This document shows positions 7,642 to 15,938 of a stretch of DNA of 64,000 bases, piece after piece. The notes under the pieces are model-generated. The model made no database searches and had not been told where the DNA came from. It saw nothing but the letters and a program-made list of their open reading frames with translations. The stretch comes from Nostoc sp. RI_552 (lineage in GTDB: Bacteria > Cyanobacteriota > Cyanobacteriia > Cyanobacteriales > Nostocaceae). Each line of letters begins with the position of its first letter. Positions within the stretch are counted from its first letter, which is position 1. The translations under genes were made by a program, and so were the position numbers. The stretch spans positions 1 to 64,000 of the forward strand of contig WGNO01000001.1 of NCBI GenBank assembly GCA_016124525.1. Reading direction: 5' to 3'.

Positions 7642-10600
7642 ATGAACAACGGCAAAGTTAGAATCTACGAATTATCAAAGGAATTGAATTTGGATAACAA
7701 AGAGCTATTAGCAATTTGCGACCAGCTCAACATTGCGGTCAAAAGCCATAGCAGCACTATTTCAGAGTCAGAGGCAGAACGCATCCGCACGGCCGCTGAA
7801 AAACAGGCAGCCACCAACGTGATGCATAAAAAACAACAAGGTACATCAAACCATAAACTAAATTCATCACAAACTGGTTCTCGCAACCGACCTGCCCCAC
7901 CACACAAACAGCAAATTTTGGAAATTCGCAAACCCAAAATATTGAGAAATAATACCTCCAACACCCCAGAAGCCTCTATGGCTAATAATAGTCAAGTCGC
8001 TTCCTCGGCAGTTAATTCTCCTTCACCACCACAGCCCTTCGATACACAAGTCTCACCCATGAAGCCGACGGCACCAATTCGACCTGTACCCCGGAATCAA
8101 TCTGAGACCTCAGCAGAACCTGCAAGTACACAAGCAGATAAAGTTTCTAACACAGAGGCACCGGAAACAAGAGCAACGGGAAAACCTGAAAAAGCGGTTT
8201 CGCCTAGACCAAAAGCAGAAAAACCGCAAAAACCCCATCTGGTATCCCCACCAGCTAGGCCCGCGGCAGCAAATTCTCGTGTAGCTGCTGACCAGTTGAC
8301 CGGGACGGAGAAACCAGTACTCAAACGTGATCAACCGAAGCAGAAGGTTGTTAAGCCAACTACCACGGATACACCACAAGCTCCAGTTCCAAAACAGGCT
8401 CGTTCTACTCCATCTCCAGTGAAATCGGAGTCAAGAGCAAATAAACCTTCCGCACCCACTCCAGTGGCGGATGCGCCAAAACCTAGCAGGCCAGTACGTC
8501 CATCTGAAGCAGTGGCGGCAATGCCAATTGCTACTCCGCCTAAACCGATGTCAGGCGCACCAGGAAAAGCAAATATAGCCACTGATGATGTAGCAGCCGA
8601 ACTACTTGATTTAAAACGTCCCACACCACCGCGTTTAGCCAAAGGTGGTAAAAAGTGGCAAGAAGAGGAAATTATTGACGAAATCAAAGAGAAGCCTGGC
8701 AAGGTAGGAATTAAAGGCAAGCGGGTCAAACCAGTTGTAGAGGATGACTTTGAAGAGGATGATTTACTAGATGATGAGGATTTAAATTCACCAGCCAGCG
8801 TCCAAGTTAGTCTTTCTATCGCTCGTCCTCCTAAACCAAAAGCTGCTCGACCTGCACAGTCAACCAGTGCAGCAGTTATTGGCAGCCCAACTGCTAAAGT
8901 GAAAAGACCTGGGTCTCGCCGGGAGCAAAACCGTCGCCAAGAAGTTGAGATTAAGCGTGAGCGTCCAGAAAAAGTAGTAATCACAGGGCCAATGACAGTC
9001 CAAGAACTGGCGGATGTCTTGGTTGTTGCCGATACGGAGATTGTGAAAATCCTGTTCCTTAAAGGCATGGCGGTGAGTATTACCCAGAATTTGGATATTC
9101 CAACAATTACTTTGGTAGGTAAAGATCTGGAAGTGGAAGTTGAAACTGCCGAACCAGAAGCAGAAGCTCGTAAAGTCACAGAAATGTTGGATGTGGAGGA
9201 TATGGAGTCACTCCAGCGCCGTCCGCCAGTAGTGACAATTATGGGTCATGTAGACCACGGTAAAACAACTCTGCTCGATTCAATTCGCAAAACTAAAGTA
9301 GCTTCTGGTGAAGCTGGTGGTATCACTCAGCACATCGGTGCATACCATGTGGATGTGGAACATGAAGGAAAGACGAAGCAGGTAGTTTTCTTAGATACTC
9401 CCGGACACGAAGCATTCACAGCTATGCGGGCACGGGGAACCCGGGTGACAGACATTGCCATTTTGGTAGTGGCTGCCGATGACGGAGTTCGTCCTCAAAC
9501 CATAGAAGCTATTAGCCACGCTCAAGCTGCTGAAGTACCAATTATTGTAGCTATCAACAAAATTGACAAAGAAGGGGCACAGCCAGAGCGCGTTAAGCAA
9601 GAACTAACTCAGTATGGTCTCACTCCCGAAGAATGGGGCGGTGAAACTATCATGGTTGCTGTCAGTGCTATTAGGGGCGAAAACTTGGATACGCTCTTAG
9701 ATATGATTCTCTTGGTGGCAGAAGTCGCAGAACTATCTGCTAACCCGGATCGCCCCGCTAAAGGAACAGTGATTGAGGCACACCTGGATAAGGCAAAAGG
9801 TGCAGTTGCTACCCTGCTAATTCAGAATGGTACTTTGCGTGTAGGCGATATGTTGGTCGCTGGATCGGCATTTGGTAAAGTGCGGGCAATGGTCGATGAC
9901 AGAGGCAAGAGAGTAGATGTTGCTACTCCTTCTTTTGCTGTAGAGGTGCTTGGTTTAAGTGATGTCCCAGGGGCAGGTGATGAATTTGAAGTTTTCGCCA
10001 ATGAAAAAGAAGCTAGAGCCCTGGCAGCTGCCCGCGCCGACAAACAACGTCTATCTCGCCTGTTGCAAGGACGTGTTACCCTGACAACTCTCTCGGCTCA
10101 AGCACAAGAAGGCGAGTTGAAAGAACTCAACTTGATCCTCAAGGCAGATGTACAAGGTTCTGTGGAAGCCATTGTGGGAGCTCTGCGACAAATTCCTCAA
10201 AATGAAGTGCAAATTCGCCTGCTATTGGCTACCGCCGGGGAAATAACTGAGACAGATATTGACCTGGCGGCCGCTAGTGGAGCTGTAATCATCGGATTCA
10301 ACACCACCTACGCTAGTGGCGCTAGACAGGCTGCCGACGAAGCTGGGGTGGATGTGAGGGAATACAACATCATCTACAAACTCTTGGAAGATATCCAAGG
10401 AGCCTTAGAAGGTCTTCTGGAACCAGAGTTGGTGGAAGAACCCCTTGGTCAAACCGAAGTCCGCGCCGTCTTCCCTGTGGGTCGTGGAGCTGTTGCTGGC
10501 TGCTATGTGCAATCGGGCAAGCTTGTTCGCAACTGCAAAGTGCGAGTGCGTCGTTCCGGTAAGGTGGTCTATGAGGGTGTGCTTGACTCCCTCAAACGGA

Positions 10601-10740
10601 TGAAAGAGGATGCCCGAGAAGTGAACTCCGGTTATGAATGCGGTATCAACATCGATAAATTCCATGACTGGGTTGAAGGTGACATGATTGAAGCTTTCCA
10701 GATGGTAACCAAGCGTCGTACACTAACATTGACGAAGTAG
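7642..10740 (+). CDS. infB: Translation initiation factor IF-2
   Basis: IF-2 is the GTPase that brings fMet-tRNA to the 30S subunit and promotes subunit joining. 1032 residues from the ATG at 7642, preceded by AAAGGGGAAG. An IF2_N domain (about 1-50, [12 protein letters not shown]) leads into a long Pro/Ala/Lys-rich linker (about 60-430). A second IF2_N-like segment and the G domain follow, with [20 protein letters not shown] and NKID. Domains II, III and IV complete the protein. The long linker is typical of cyanobacterial IF-2. It closes the rimP-nusA-ylxR-infB cluster. Confidence 0.98.
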   Translation: MNNGKVRIYELSKELNLDNKELLAICDQLNIAVKSHSSTISESEAERIRTAAEKQAATNVMHKKQQGTSNHKLNSSQTGSRNRPAPPHKQQILEIRKPKILRNNTSNTPEASMANNSQVASSAVNSPSPPQPFDTQVSPMKPTAPIRPVPRNQSETSAEPASTQADKVSNTEAPETRATGKPEKAVSPRPKAEKPQKPHLVSPPARPAAANSRVAADQLTGTEKPVLKRDQPKQKVVKPTTTDTPQAPVPKQARSTPSPVKSESRANKPSAPTPVADAPKPSRPVRPSEAVAAMPIATPPKPMSGAPGKANIATDDVAAELLDLKRPTPPRLAKGGKKWQEEEIIDEIKEKPGKVGIKGKRVKPVVEDDFEEDDLLDDEDLNSPASVQVSLSIARPPKPKAARPAQSTSAAVIGSPTAKVKRPGSRREQNRRQEVEIKRERPEKVVITGPMTVQELADVLVVADTEIVKILFLKGMAVSITQNLDIPTITLVGKDLEVEVETAEPEAEARKVTEMLDVEDMESLQRRPPVVTIMGHVDHGKTTLLDSIRKTKVASGEAGGITQHIGAYHVDVEHEGKTKQVVFLDTPGHEAFTAMRARGTRVTDIAILVVAADDGVRPQTIEAISHAQAAEVPIIVAINKIDKEGAQPERVKQELTQYGLTPEEWGGETIMVAVSAIRGENLDTLLDMILLVAEVAELSANPDRPAKGTVIEAHLDKAKGAVATLLIQNGTLRVGDMLVAGSAFGKVRAMVDDRGKRVDVATPSFAVEVLGLSDVPGAGDEFEVFANEKEARALAAARADKQRLSRLLQGRVTLTTLSAQAQEGELKELNLILKADVQGSVEAIVGALRQIPQNEVQIRLLLATAGEITETDIDLAAASGAVIIGFNTTYASGARQAADEAGVDVREYNIIYKLLEDIQGALEGLLEPELVEEPLGQTEVRAVFPVGRGAVAGCYVQSGKLVRNCKVRVRRSGKVVYEGVLDSLKRMKEDAREVNSGYECGINIDKFHDWVEGDMIEAFQMVTKRRTLTLTK

Positions 10741-10774
10741 TGCTGGTTACTAATTGTTGGGCTATGAGTAAAAA

Positions 10775-10826
10775 TGATGAGTTTTGAGTTGAAAAGAGTT
10801 CATGACTCAAACTTCAAAACTCATCA
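10775..10826. repeat. Imperfect long hairpin downstream of infB
   Basis: TGATGAGTTTTGA (from 10775) pairs with TCAAAACTCATCA (to 10826), a 13-bp stem, with further partial pairing of the loop. There is no strong T-run after it. It probably ends or protects the infB transcript. Confidence 0.6.
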
Positions 10827-10901
10827 CTCTCCACTGGCTATGCCTGCCATATTAACAGCACTCAGCAATGCCAGTTCCCAACTTGTTTATGGCTATATAA
10901 A

Positions 10902-10977
10902 CCCTAGGAAATAATTCTCATAAATACCAATCATCCTTAAGATTGTAATGTGATTGGTATTGATTTTGGATCTAGGG
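10902..10977. repeat. Nested inverted repeat
   Basis: The inner arms AATACCAATCA (10923-10933) and TGATTGGTATT (10951-10961) pair perfectly. Outer arms CCCTAG (10902-10907) and CTAGGG (10972-10977) extend the symmetry. It may be a miniature repeat or a cruciform. No function is assigned. Confidence 0.65.
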
Positions 10978-11433
10978 ATATGGCTCCTGAGCAAATCAAG
11001 AATTTAAAAGACAAATTTAAAAAACAAATTTTCTGGAATCACCGCCCCTTGACAATAAAAACCCTGGAAAGACAAAAGGTCTACTAGCCCGGCCCTAGGG
11101 GGCTTTTGAAACCTACGATTACGTAATTTTTGACCAACTCCTGTGGGTATGGGGATACTTTTAGTGCCTAATGACACAGAATTTGCCAATACAGAACGAT
11201 TATCTTTAGAAAACATTAAGCAGGATTTAACTATTTTAGGTATGTGGGTTAATCAGAATATGGCCTGGTTATTTTAATACCTGGGAAAGATTAACCTAAG
11301 TCCACAAAAACCCTTAAAGTAGACCCTGATAAGTGTTAAGCGAATTATGCAGTTTTCTATGTAGGCAATTTTGTATTTGCTGCAAACGGAAACTGCCATA
11401 ACTGTTGAAGTTAAAACTGAGGAATGACGAACT

Positions 11434-11631
11434 ATGGCTCAAATTCCATCTGCTAGCCATGGCCAATTTTCTGCTGATCCGGAAACTTGGTATGGACTGA
11501 AATGCGCGATCGCGACTAGTTCAGGTTTTCAACGCTGGCGATTAGAACACTATACCCAATTGCAGGGACTTCACCTCGAACAACAGGTACAAAGATATTT
11601 ACGAGACACTTTAGAAACTTTAGCTTATTAA
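11434..11631 (+). CDS. Small hypothetical protein, 65 aa
   Basis: A 65-residue soluble protein starting MAQIPSASHGQF, with a helical, glutamine- and arginine-rich C-terminal half. GAGGA lies about 10 bases before the ATG. Composition and the good ribosome-binding site suggest a real gene, probably a cyanobacterial family, but I do not recognise it. No membrane segment or metal motif is visible. A GCGATCGC site lies inside it. Confidence 0.6.
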   Translation: MAQIPSASHGQFSADPETWYGLKCAIATSSGFQRWRLEHYTQLQGLHLEQQVQRYLRDTLETLAY

Positions 11632-11714
11632 AAATTCAGCAAATCTTCTCGACCTACTTGCAATAAAAACCAAGGGGCTGCGGTTTTAGCCCATATGGTA
11701 GCAACAGTCGAGAA

Positions 11715-11737
11715 TCCCCGGGCTTTTCAGCCGGGGA
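11715..11737. repeat. IS200/IS605-end-like hairpin
   Basis: TCCCCGG and CCGGGGA pair around a 9-nt loop in the context GAATCCCCGG...CCGGGGAAAAG. This resembles the subterminal hairpin of IS200/IS605-family ends. No transposase is adjacent, so it may be a solo end or a simple hairpin. Confidence 0.5.
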
Positions 11738-11876
11738 AAAGTAAACTGTTTTCTGGCGAAACTTAGCTGATTCATTGGTAGTCATCCAACATAGTTAGGT
11801 GTGGATTAAATAGCTCAGAACTGCTATATTTGACCGTGTTTAACTAACTATAAGTTCAGCTAACCAAAGACATAAA

Positions 11877-13589
11877 ATGAAATATCGCGATTTTCATATT
11901 TCTATGGCTGCGCCACGCAAGCTATCAGCAAAAAATTTTCGCCTTTTGTTTAACATTCACCGAGGATCCAGTATAACCCTGGGAGTGGGACTAACAGCTT
12001 TGTTCGTCGCGTCTGGCAGTTTTGGATTACTTTCTAGTCAAGCAAATGCTGGTGCTAGCCAGCAAGAGGCAACCCCTTCGACCTTAATGGCGCAAGTTCC
12101 CACATCTACAACAATAATTTACGTTAATCCACAAATCGGTGTAGATACAATTGGTGCCGGTACTACCGAAGCTGCACCCTACAAAACCATTACTTTTGCT
12201 CTCAGACAAGCTCCACCAAGCACAATTATTCAACTAGCCCCAGGCAGTTATAACAGCGAATCTGGGGAACAATTTCCTTTGTTACTTAACCCAGGAGTGA
12301 CCCTACGAGGGAATGAATCTAGTAAAGGTCAAGCAGTATTAATTACTGGGGGCGGTTTTTATACTAGTCGTACCTTTGCTAGACAAAACATTACTATCTT
12401 AGCTGCGGAAAATACCAGTGTTCTAGGTTTAACAGTGACTAACCCAAATCAGCGTGGCACTGGGGTTTGGGTAGAATCTAGTAATCCTACAATTAAAAAC
12501 AATACTTTCAGAAACAGCGTCAGAGAAGGTGTTTTTGTTACAGGGACAAGTAATCCCAAGGTTGAAAATAACTTGTTTGTACAAAACCAGGGTAACGGTA
12601 TTTCTATAGCTAAAACCGCCCAAGGTGAAATTCGCAATAACTTGTTTCAGGATACAGGTTTTGGTCTAGCGATAGGTGGTACTTCCACACCTCTAGTGGA
12701 GTCTAACCAAATCATCCAAAACCAAGATGGTCTGTATATTTCAGAATCTGCAAAACCTGTACTACGTAAAAATGTAATTCAAAACAATAAGCGGGATGGC
12801 CTTGTTGCTACTGTCAATGCTGAACCTAACCTTGGTACCAATGAAAATCCTGGTGGCAATCTTATTCGCGGCAACACTAGGTTTGATGTAAATAATGCTA
12901 CTTCTAAGAATAGGATTCTCGCTATTGGTAACGATATTGATCAAAGCCGCATTTCTGGTCAAGTAAATTTTGTAGCTACGACTGTTGATTTGCCTACTGG
13001 TCAAAATACTTTTGCAGATGTGCCAGAAGGTTATTGGGCAAAAGCTTACATTGAAGCCCTAGCTGCTCAAAATATCATTGCAGGCTTTCCTGATAGCAGT
13101 TTCAAGCCCAATGACCCTGTAACTCGCGCTCAATTTGCTACCATTGTCACGAAAGCTTTTACACCACCAATTAAACGTGCTGAGATTAATTTTAAAGATG
13201 TAGCCAGCAACTTCTGGGCCTACGGCGCAATTCAATCTGCTTACCGCAGTCAATTTCTTGCTGGTTATCCTGATGGTAGATTTCAACCACAGCAGCAAAT
13301 TCCTAGAGTACAGGCACTAGTTTCTTTGGCTAATGGTCTAGGTTTAACTGCCAATAATCAAAATGTTATTTCTGTTTACAGCGATGCTGCCCAAATCCCT
13401 AACTATGCAGTTAGTCCGGTAGCTGCTGCAACTACACAGAAATTAGTAATTAATTATCCCACAGCTACACAACTGAATCCCAACCGTCCGGCAACCAGAG
13501 CAGAAATTGCTGCCTTTGTTTACCAGGCACTTGTAAATGCTGGACGTGTGGAAGCAATTCCCTCGCCTTATTTAGTAACAGCTCAGTAA
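11877..13589 (+). CDS. DUF1565 / beta-helix protein with SLH domains
   Basis: 570 residues. After a basic N-terminus and a hydrophobic signal-like segment (about 33-58, ending near QANAGA), a DUF1565 region (about 80-150, IIYVNPQIGVDTIGAG) leads into right-handed parallel beta-helix repeats (about 150-360, with runs such as NPTIKNNTF and NPKVENNLF). S-layer homology repeats follow (about 378-560, FADVPEGYWAKAYIEAL, FKDVASNFWAYGAI). The protein is probably exported and anchored through SLH to the cell wall or outer envelope. The helix may bind or act on polysaccharide. Codons 10-18 are made of a dispersed repeat, so the ATG at 11904 is a possible alternative start. IS-end-like hairpins lie on both sides of the gene. 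Confidence 0.88.
   Translation: MKYRDFHISMAAPRKLSAKNFRLLFNIHRGSSITLGVGLTALFVASGSFGLLSSQANAGASQQEATPSTLMAQVPTSTTIIYVNPQIGVDTIGAGTTEAAPYKTITFALRQAPPSTIIQLAPGSYNSESGEQFPLLLNPGVTLRGNESSKGQAVLITGGGFYTSRTFARQNITILAAENTSVLGLTVTNPNQRGTGVWVESSNPTIKNNTFRNSVREGVFVTGTSNPKVENNLFVQNQGNGISIAKTAQGEIRNNLFQDTGFGLAIGGTSTPLVESNQIIQNQDGLYISESAKPVLRKNVIQNNKRDGLVATVNAEPNLGTNENPGGNLIRGNTRFDVNNATSKNRILAIGNDIDQSRISGQVNFVATTVDLPTGQNTFADVPEGYWAKAYIEALAAQNIIAGFPDSSFKPNDPVTRAQFATIVTKAFTPPIKRAEINFKDVASNFWAYGAIQSAYRSQFLAGYPDGRFQPQQQIPRVQALVSLANGLGLTANNQNVISVYSDAAQIPNYAVSPVAAATTQKLVINYPTATQLNPNRPATRAEIAAFVYQALVNAGRVEAIPSPYLVTAQ
11904..11930 (+). repeat. Dispersed 27-nt repeat, copy 1 (within SLH gene)
   Basis: This copy differs at two of 27 positions from a copy at 63530-63556. 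It encodes residues 10-18 (MAAPRKLSA) of the SLH protein. A looser relative lies near 30021-30046. Confidence 0.75.
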
Positions 13590-13617
13590 ATTTTAGCTTT
13601 GAGACCCCTTTAAGCTT

Positions 13618-13638
13618 CCCCGGTTTAGAAAACCGGGG
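13618..13638. terminator. Strong GC hairpin after the SLH gene
   Basis: CCCCGGTTT and AAACCGGGG are perfect 9-bp arms with a 3-nt loop, about 28 bases after the SLH stop. In reverse orientation the context AAATCCCCGG...CCGGGGAA resembles the hairpin at 11715. It may therefore be an IS200/IS605-type end as well as, or instead of, a terminator. Confidence 0.6.
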
Positions 13639-13708
13639 ATTTGCGAAGAATCCATTTAACCAGTTGTTTAACCCGTGGTCAAAGTATCATGATTGACTTT
13701 TTAGGTTT

Positions 13709-13978
13709 CTATGAACGGGTTTGCCGATTTTTATCTTTCTTCCAGAGAAAAATTATCACAGCTAAAATGCCGAGTTGAAGAGCCAAATTAGGCACAGTGC
13801 TATTAACATCTTCTCCAGCAAGGACTTGAAAAAAGAAAATAAATGCACCAATCAAAGCAGATGCGCCAAAACCGATATAAATGAATTGTCGTACACCACG
13901 ATAGGGTGTTGCCATTTCCGCTTTGAGGCGGGCATATTGTTCAGGGTTAAGGCGAGTTTGAGGATTTGGTTTTGCCAT
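13709..13978 (-). CDS. DUF3493 membrane protein (low PSII accumulation-like)
   Basis: 89 residues. The soluble N-terminus LNPEQYARLKAEMATPYRG is the family signature of DUF3493, the domain related to plant LPA1/Rep27, a photosystem II assembly factor. Two membrane segments follow (about 33-52 and 62-80), and the tail is basic. A role in thylakoid membrane or PSII biogenesis is inferred from the family only. The gene is divergent from the tRNA that begins 34 bases upstream of its start. Confidence 0.85.
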   Translation of the reverse strand: MAKPNPQTRLNPEQYARLKAEMATPYRGVRQFIYIGFGASALIGAFIFFFQVLAGEDVNSTVPNLALQLGILAVIIFLWKKDKNRQTRS

Positions 13979-13991
13979 GAGTAAATAATGC

Positions 13992-13997
13992 TATAAT
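13992..13997 (+). promoter_or_regulatory. -10 element of tRNA-Thr
   Basis: TATAAT lies 14 bases before the tRNA 5' end. The best -35 candidate, TTGCCA at 13972-13977, is only 14 bases upstream, so only the -10 box is a confident call. Confidence 0.55.
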
Positions 13998-14011
13998 ATC
14001 CTACTGTATAC

Positions 14012-14083
14012 GCCGATGTGGCTCAGTGGTAGAGCAGCTGATTCGTAATCAGCAGGCCACGGGTTCAAATCCCGTCATCGGCT
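14012..14083 (+). tRNA. tRNA-Thr (anticodon CGU)
   Basis: A 72-nt cloverleaf can be read. The acceptor stem is GCCGATG/CATCGGC, the D-arm GCTC...GAGC with AGTGGTA, and the anticodon stem GCTGA/TCAGC with loop TTCGTAA (anticodon CGT, reading ACG). The T-arm is ACGGG/CCCGT with loop TTCAAAT. The discriminator base is T and CCA is not encoded. This is the minor threonine isoacceptor. Confidence 0.97.
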
Positions 14084-14562
14084 TAAGGGTTACAAATTAT
14101 AGTCCTATTCCCCCTACAAGTCTTGATGATGTCGTTATCTCCCTGGATACCAATGATATCACCGCCATTGGCTGTGGTTATGCGGTCATTGCCAGCAGCA
14201 GTGGTAGTGTTTTGATTTCCATGACCAGCAGTACCTAAATCTGCTTCCATAACAATATCGCCGGAAGAAACTTCCAAAATCCAGTTATCCTCCAAGGTAA
14301 CATCCTCACCAGCTTGCAAGACAATATTTCCACCCCTAGTCCTGACATTAACACCATTACGGATGATTATGTAATCATCATTTCCAGCAGATTCCCTGGC
14401 TATGATATTGATGTCTGCGGTAGCAGTTATATTATCTGTTTGAATAACAGGACTACGAGCTAGGATATTAACGCCACCAGTCGTAGTTACTTCCCCCATG
14501 GTTAAAACTCTAACATTTTCCAGGTTTAAAGAGCCACTAAGGTTAATGCTACTTGCCTTCAT
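14083..14562 (-). pseudogene. Fragment of a beta-helix (haemagglutinin-like) surface protein
   Basis: A 159-codon frame with repeating short beta-strands such as GGVNILARS, ADINIIARE, GGNIVLQAGEDVTL and GDIVMEADLG, as in large filamentous-haemagglutinin or filamentous-calcium-binding surface proteins. There is no signal peptide and no export or anchor domain. Such proteins are usually over 1000 residues, so this is most likely a remnant. Its stop abuts the 3' end of tRNA-Thr. It could be a small intact gene, but I think that less likely. Confidence 0.55.
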
Positions 14563-14963
14563 CTCGCCCCCATTACGAATAAACCTCGGGCATTTTATTT
14601 GATGAGAAAAGAGTTTCCTGACTTGCTATGACTTCCTAGTTTCTGGACTTTCAGTTATTTTGTGAGGGCGGCTAGCTATATCTGTACTAAAACACTCAAA
14701 CCCTATGTTGCTCAACACAGAGAATAGTTAAGTTAAAATTATTCAAGGGTAAAGGTGTTATTAACTGGCTTTTATCCCCTGCCCAAAAGAGGGTTAATTT
14801 TTTACCCCCACATCCAAAACTTAACCTCAAGGATTTTTAGGTTATGTGCTGTCTGTAGAAAGAGAGTTTACTCTCTTTCTAGACTTTTCCCTCTAGACGT
14901 TTTTAATGTGGATTTTATTTAGGTAAAGTTTATTTCGTTTCGGTGGAGCCCCATAAGAGTTGA
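14563..14963. other. Intergenic region with one perfect hairpin
   Basis: No gene is visible in about 400 bases between the beta-helix fragment and the 91-aa gene. The only clear structure is the hairpin at 14857-14880. Confidence 0.5.
14857..14880. terminator. Perfect 10-bp hairpin downstream of the 91-aa gene
   Basis: AGAAAGAGAG and CTCTCTTTCT pair perfectly around TTTA. It lies about 85 bases beyond the stop of the minus-strand 91-aa gene and could terminate or stabilise its transcript. The flanking T-runs are weak. Confidence 0.55.
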
Positions 14964-15239
14964 TTATCCATTAAAAACATCTAATTCTTCTGTAGGAGCG
15001 TTAGCAATTTGTATTTCTTCTTCCTCTTTTGCCTTGGTTTGAGATTCCGTTGGTGTCCCGCCAGACATACTTTTTAATTGCTCATCGGTAACTTGCAAAT
15101 TAACCATAGTAGTCGGTGCATTATTCAAAAACTCAACTCCAGTGGCTACCTCCCGATATGGACGATTTAAGAGATAGTTGAGTAAGGCATCACGCTGCTC
15201 TTGTGTAATTAAGTATACTTTTTTCTGAATCTGCGGCAT
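14964..15239 (-). CDS. Small hypothetical protein, 91 aa
   Basis: 91 residues. A helical N-terminal part (KKVYLITQEQRDALLNYLLN) and a middle segment EFLNNAP precede a Glu/Lys-rich, probably disordered tail. AGGAG appears in the right place upstream of the ATG (GGAGCAGTAA before it on the minus strand). There is no membrane segment. I recognise no function. Neighbouring sequence is degraded, so it may be an accessory gene. Confidence 0.5.
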   Translation of the reverse strand: MPQIQKKVYLITQEQRDALLNYLLNRPYREVATGVEFLNNAPTTMVNLQVTDEQLKSMSGGTPTESQTKAKEEEEIQIANAPTEELDVFNG

Positions 15240-15938
15240 AAATTACTGCTCCTTTGTCTGTCAAATAAATCAACTTTGATGAAGATATCAGAGTGTCTCT
15301 TAATGTTCCGGAAAAAATAGGTATACCCCTAGCAAATAAATTTACCAGAGTTTGCCAATACAATGTATGGTAGTCAGTAATGAAAATAAAGCGTAAATTT
15401 ATACCTTATACACTCATTGAAAATTTAGGTCTAAAACCCCGTTACCCTGGGACCGCTGTGTTGATACTTAGCCACAACAGCAGCAAGTTGCCATTATTTT
15501 ATTGGGAAACCTTAAACGGAAGTAATTTTATGGACAAATGTCCTCAAGCTACTTTTCCCTGTGTTACCCGGAATAGGTAAATTGCAACACCCTCTATCCT
15601 TAAGCTAAAAGCCCCGGGCAATACTTTTATGGCTATATTTAGCCCAGGATTAACATCTGGTTCATCACACTCAATAATAATTGTTCCTGTGGATGGTATT
15701 TGGTAGCCCTTTAATTAACCATTGCCTTCCACCACCAATGTGCTGTCTTTTAAGTTACTCCTGCTTTTTTAGCGTAATCTGATCATGTCACATACGCTAT
15801 TTACGATTAATGAGTATATCTGGGTATTCATTTAATAAATATTTACAACACCAGACTAAGGTCTGATAGGTTGCGTTTCATCCCATCTCTAGACAGTAGG
15901 GTTTCTAACGCTTCCACAAGAGTACTGATAGTTTAAGT
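15240..15938. other. Intergenic region, probably degraded sequence
   Basis: About 700 bases without a convincing gene. A 66-codon frame at 15380-15580 (+) opens with ATG and encodes MKIKRKFIPYTLIENLG..., but has no clear ribosome-binding site or recognised domain. I treat it as unproven. The rest shows stop-filled, low-complexity sequence. Confidence 0.4.

Larger units (their letters stand above)
10741..11433. other. Intergenic region with two hairpins after infB
   Basis: No gene is supported in about 690 bases. The two inverted repeats are listed separately. The tail (about 11405-11433) contains the ribosome-binding site GAGGA of the next small gene. Confidence 0.5.

Noticed and set aside
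8331-9179. Long minus-strand frame inside infB (282 codons)
   Set aside because: It is the mirror of the Pro/Ala/Lys-rich linker of IF-2, with Ser/Thr-rich low-complexity translation. The sense strand is a clear gene.
15380-15580. 66-codon plus-strand frame
   Set aside because: ATG start but no clear ribosome-binding site, domain or recognisable homologue. It lies in degraded sequence. Possible, not supported.
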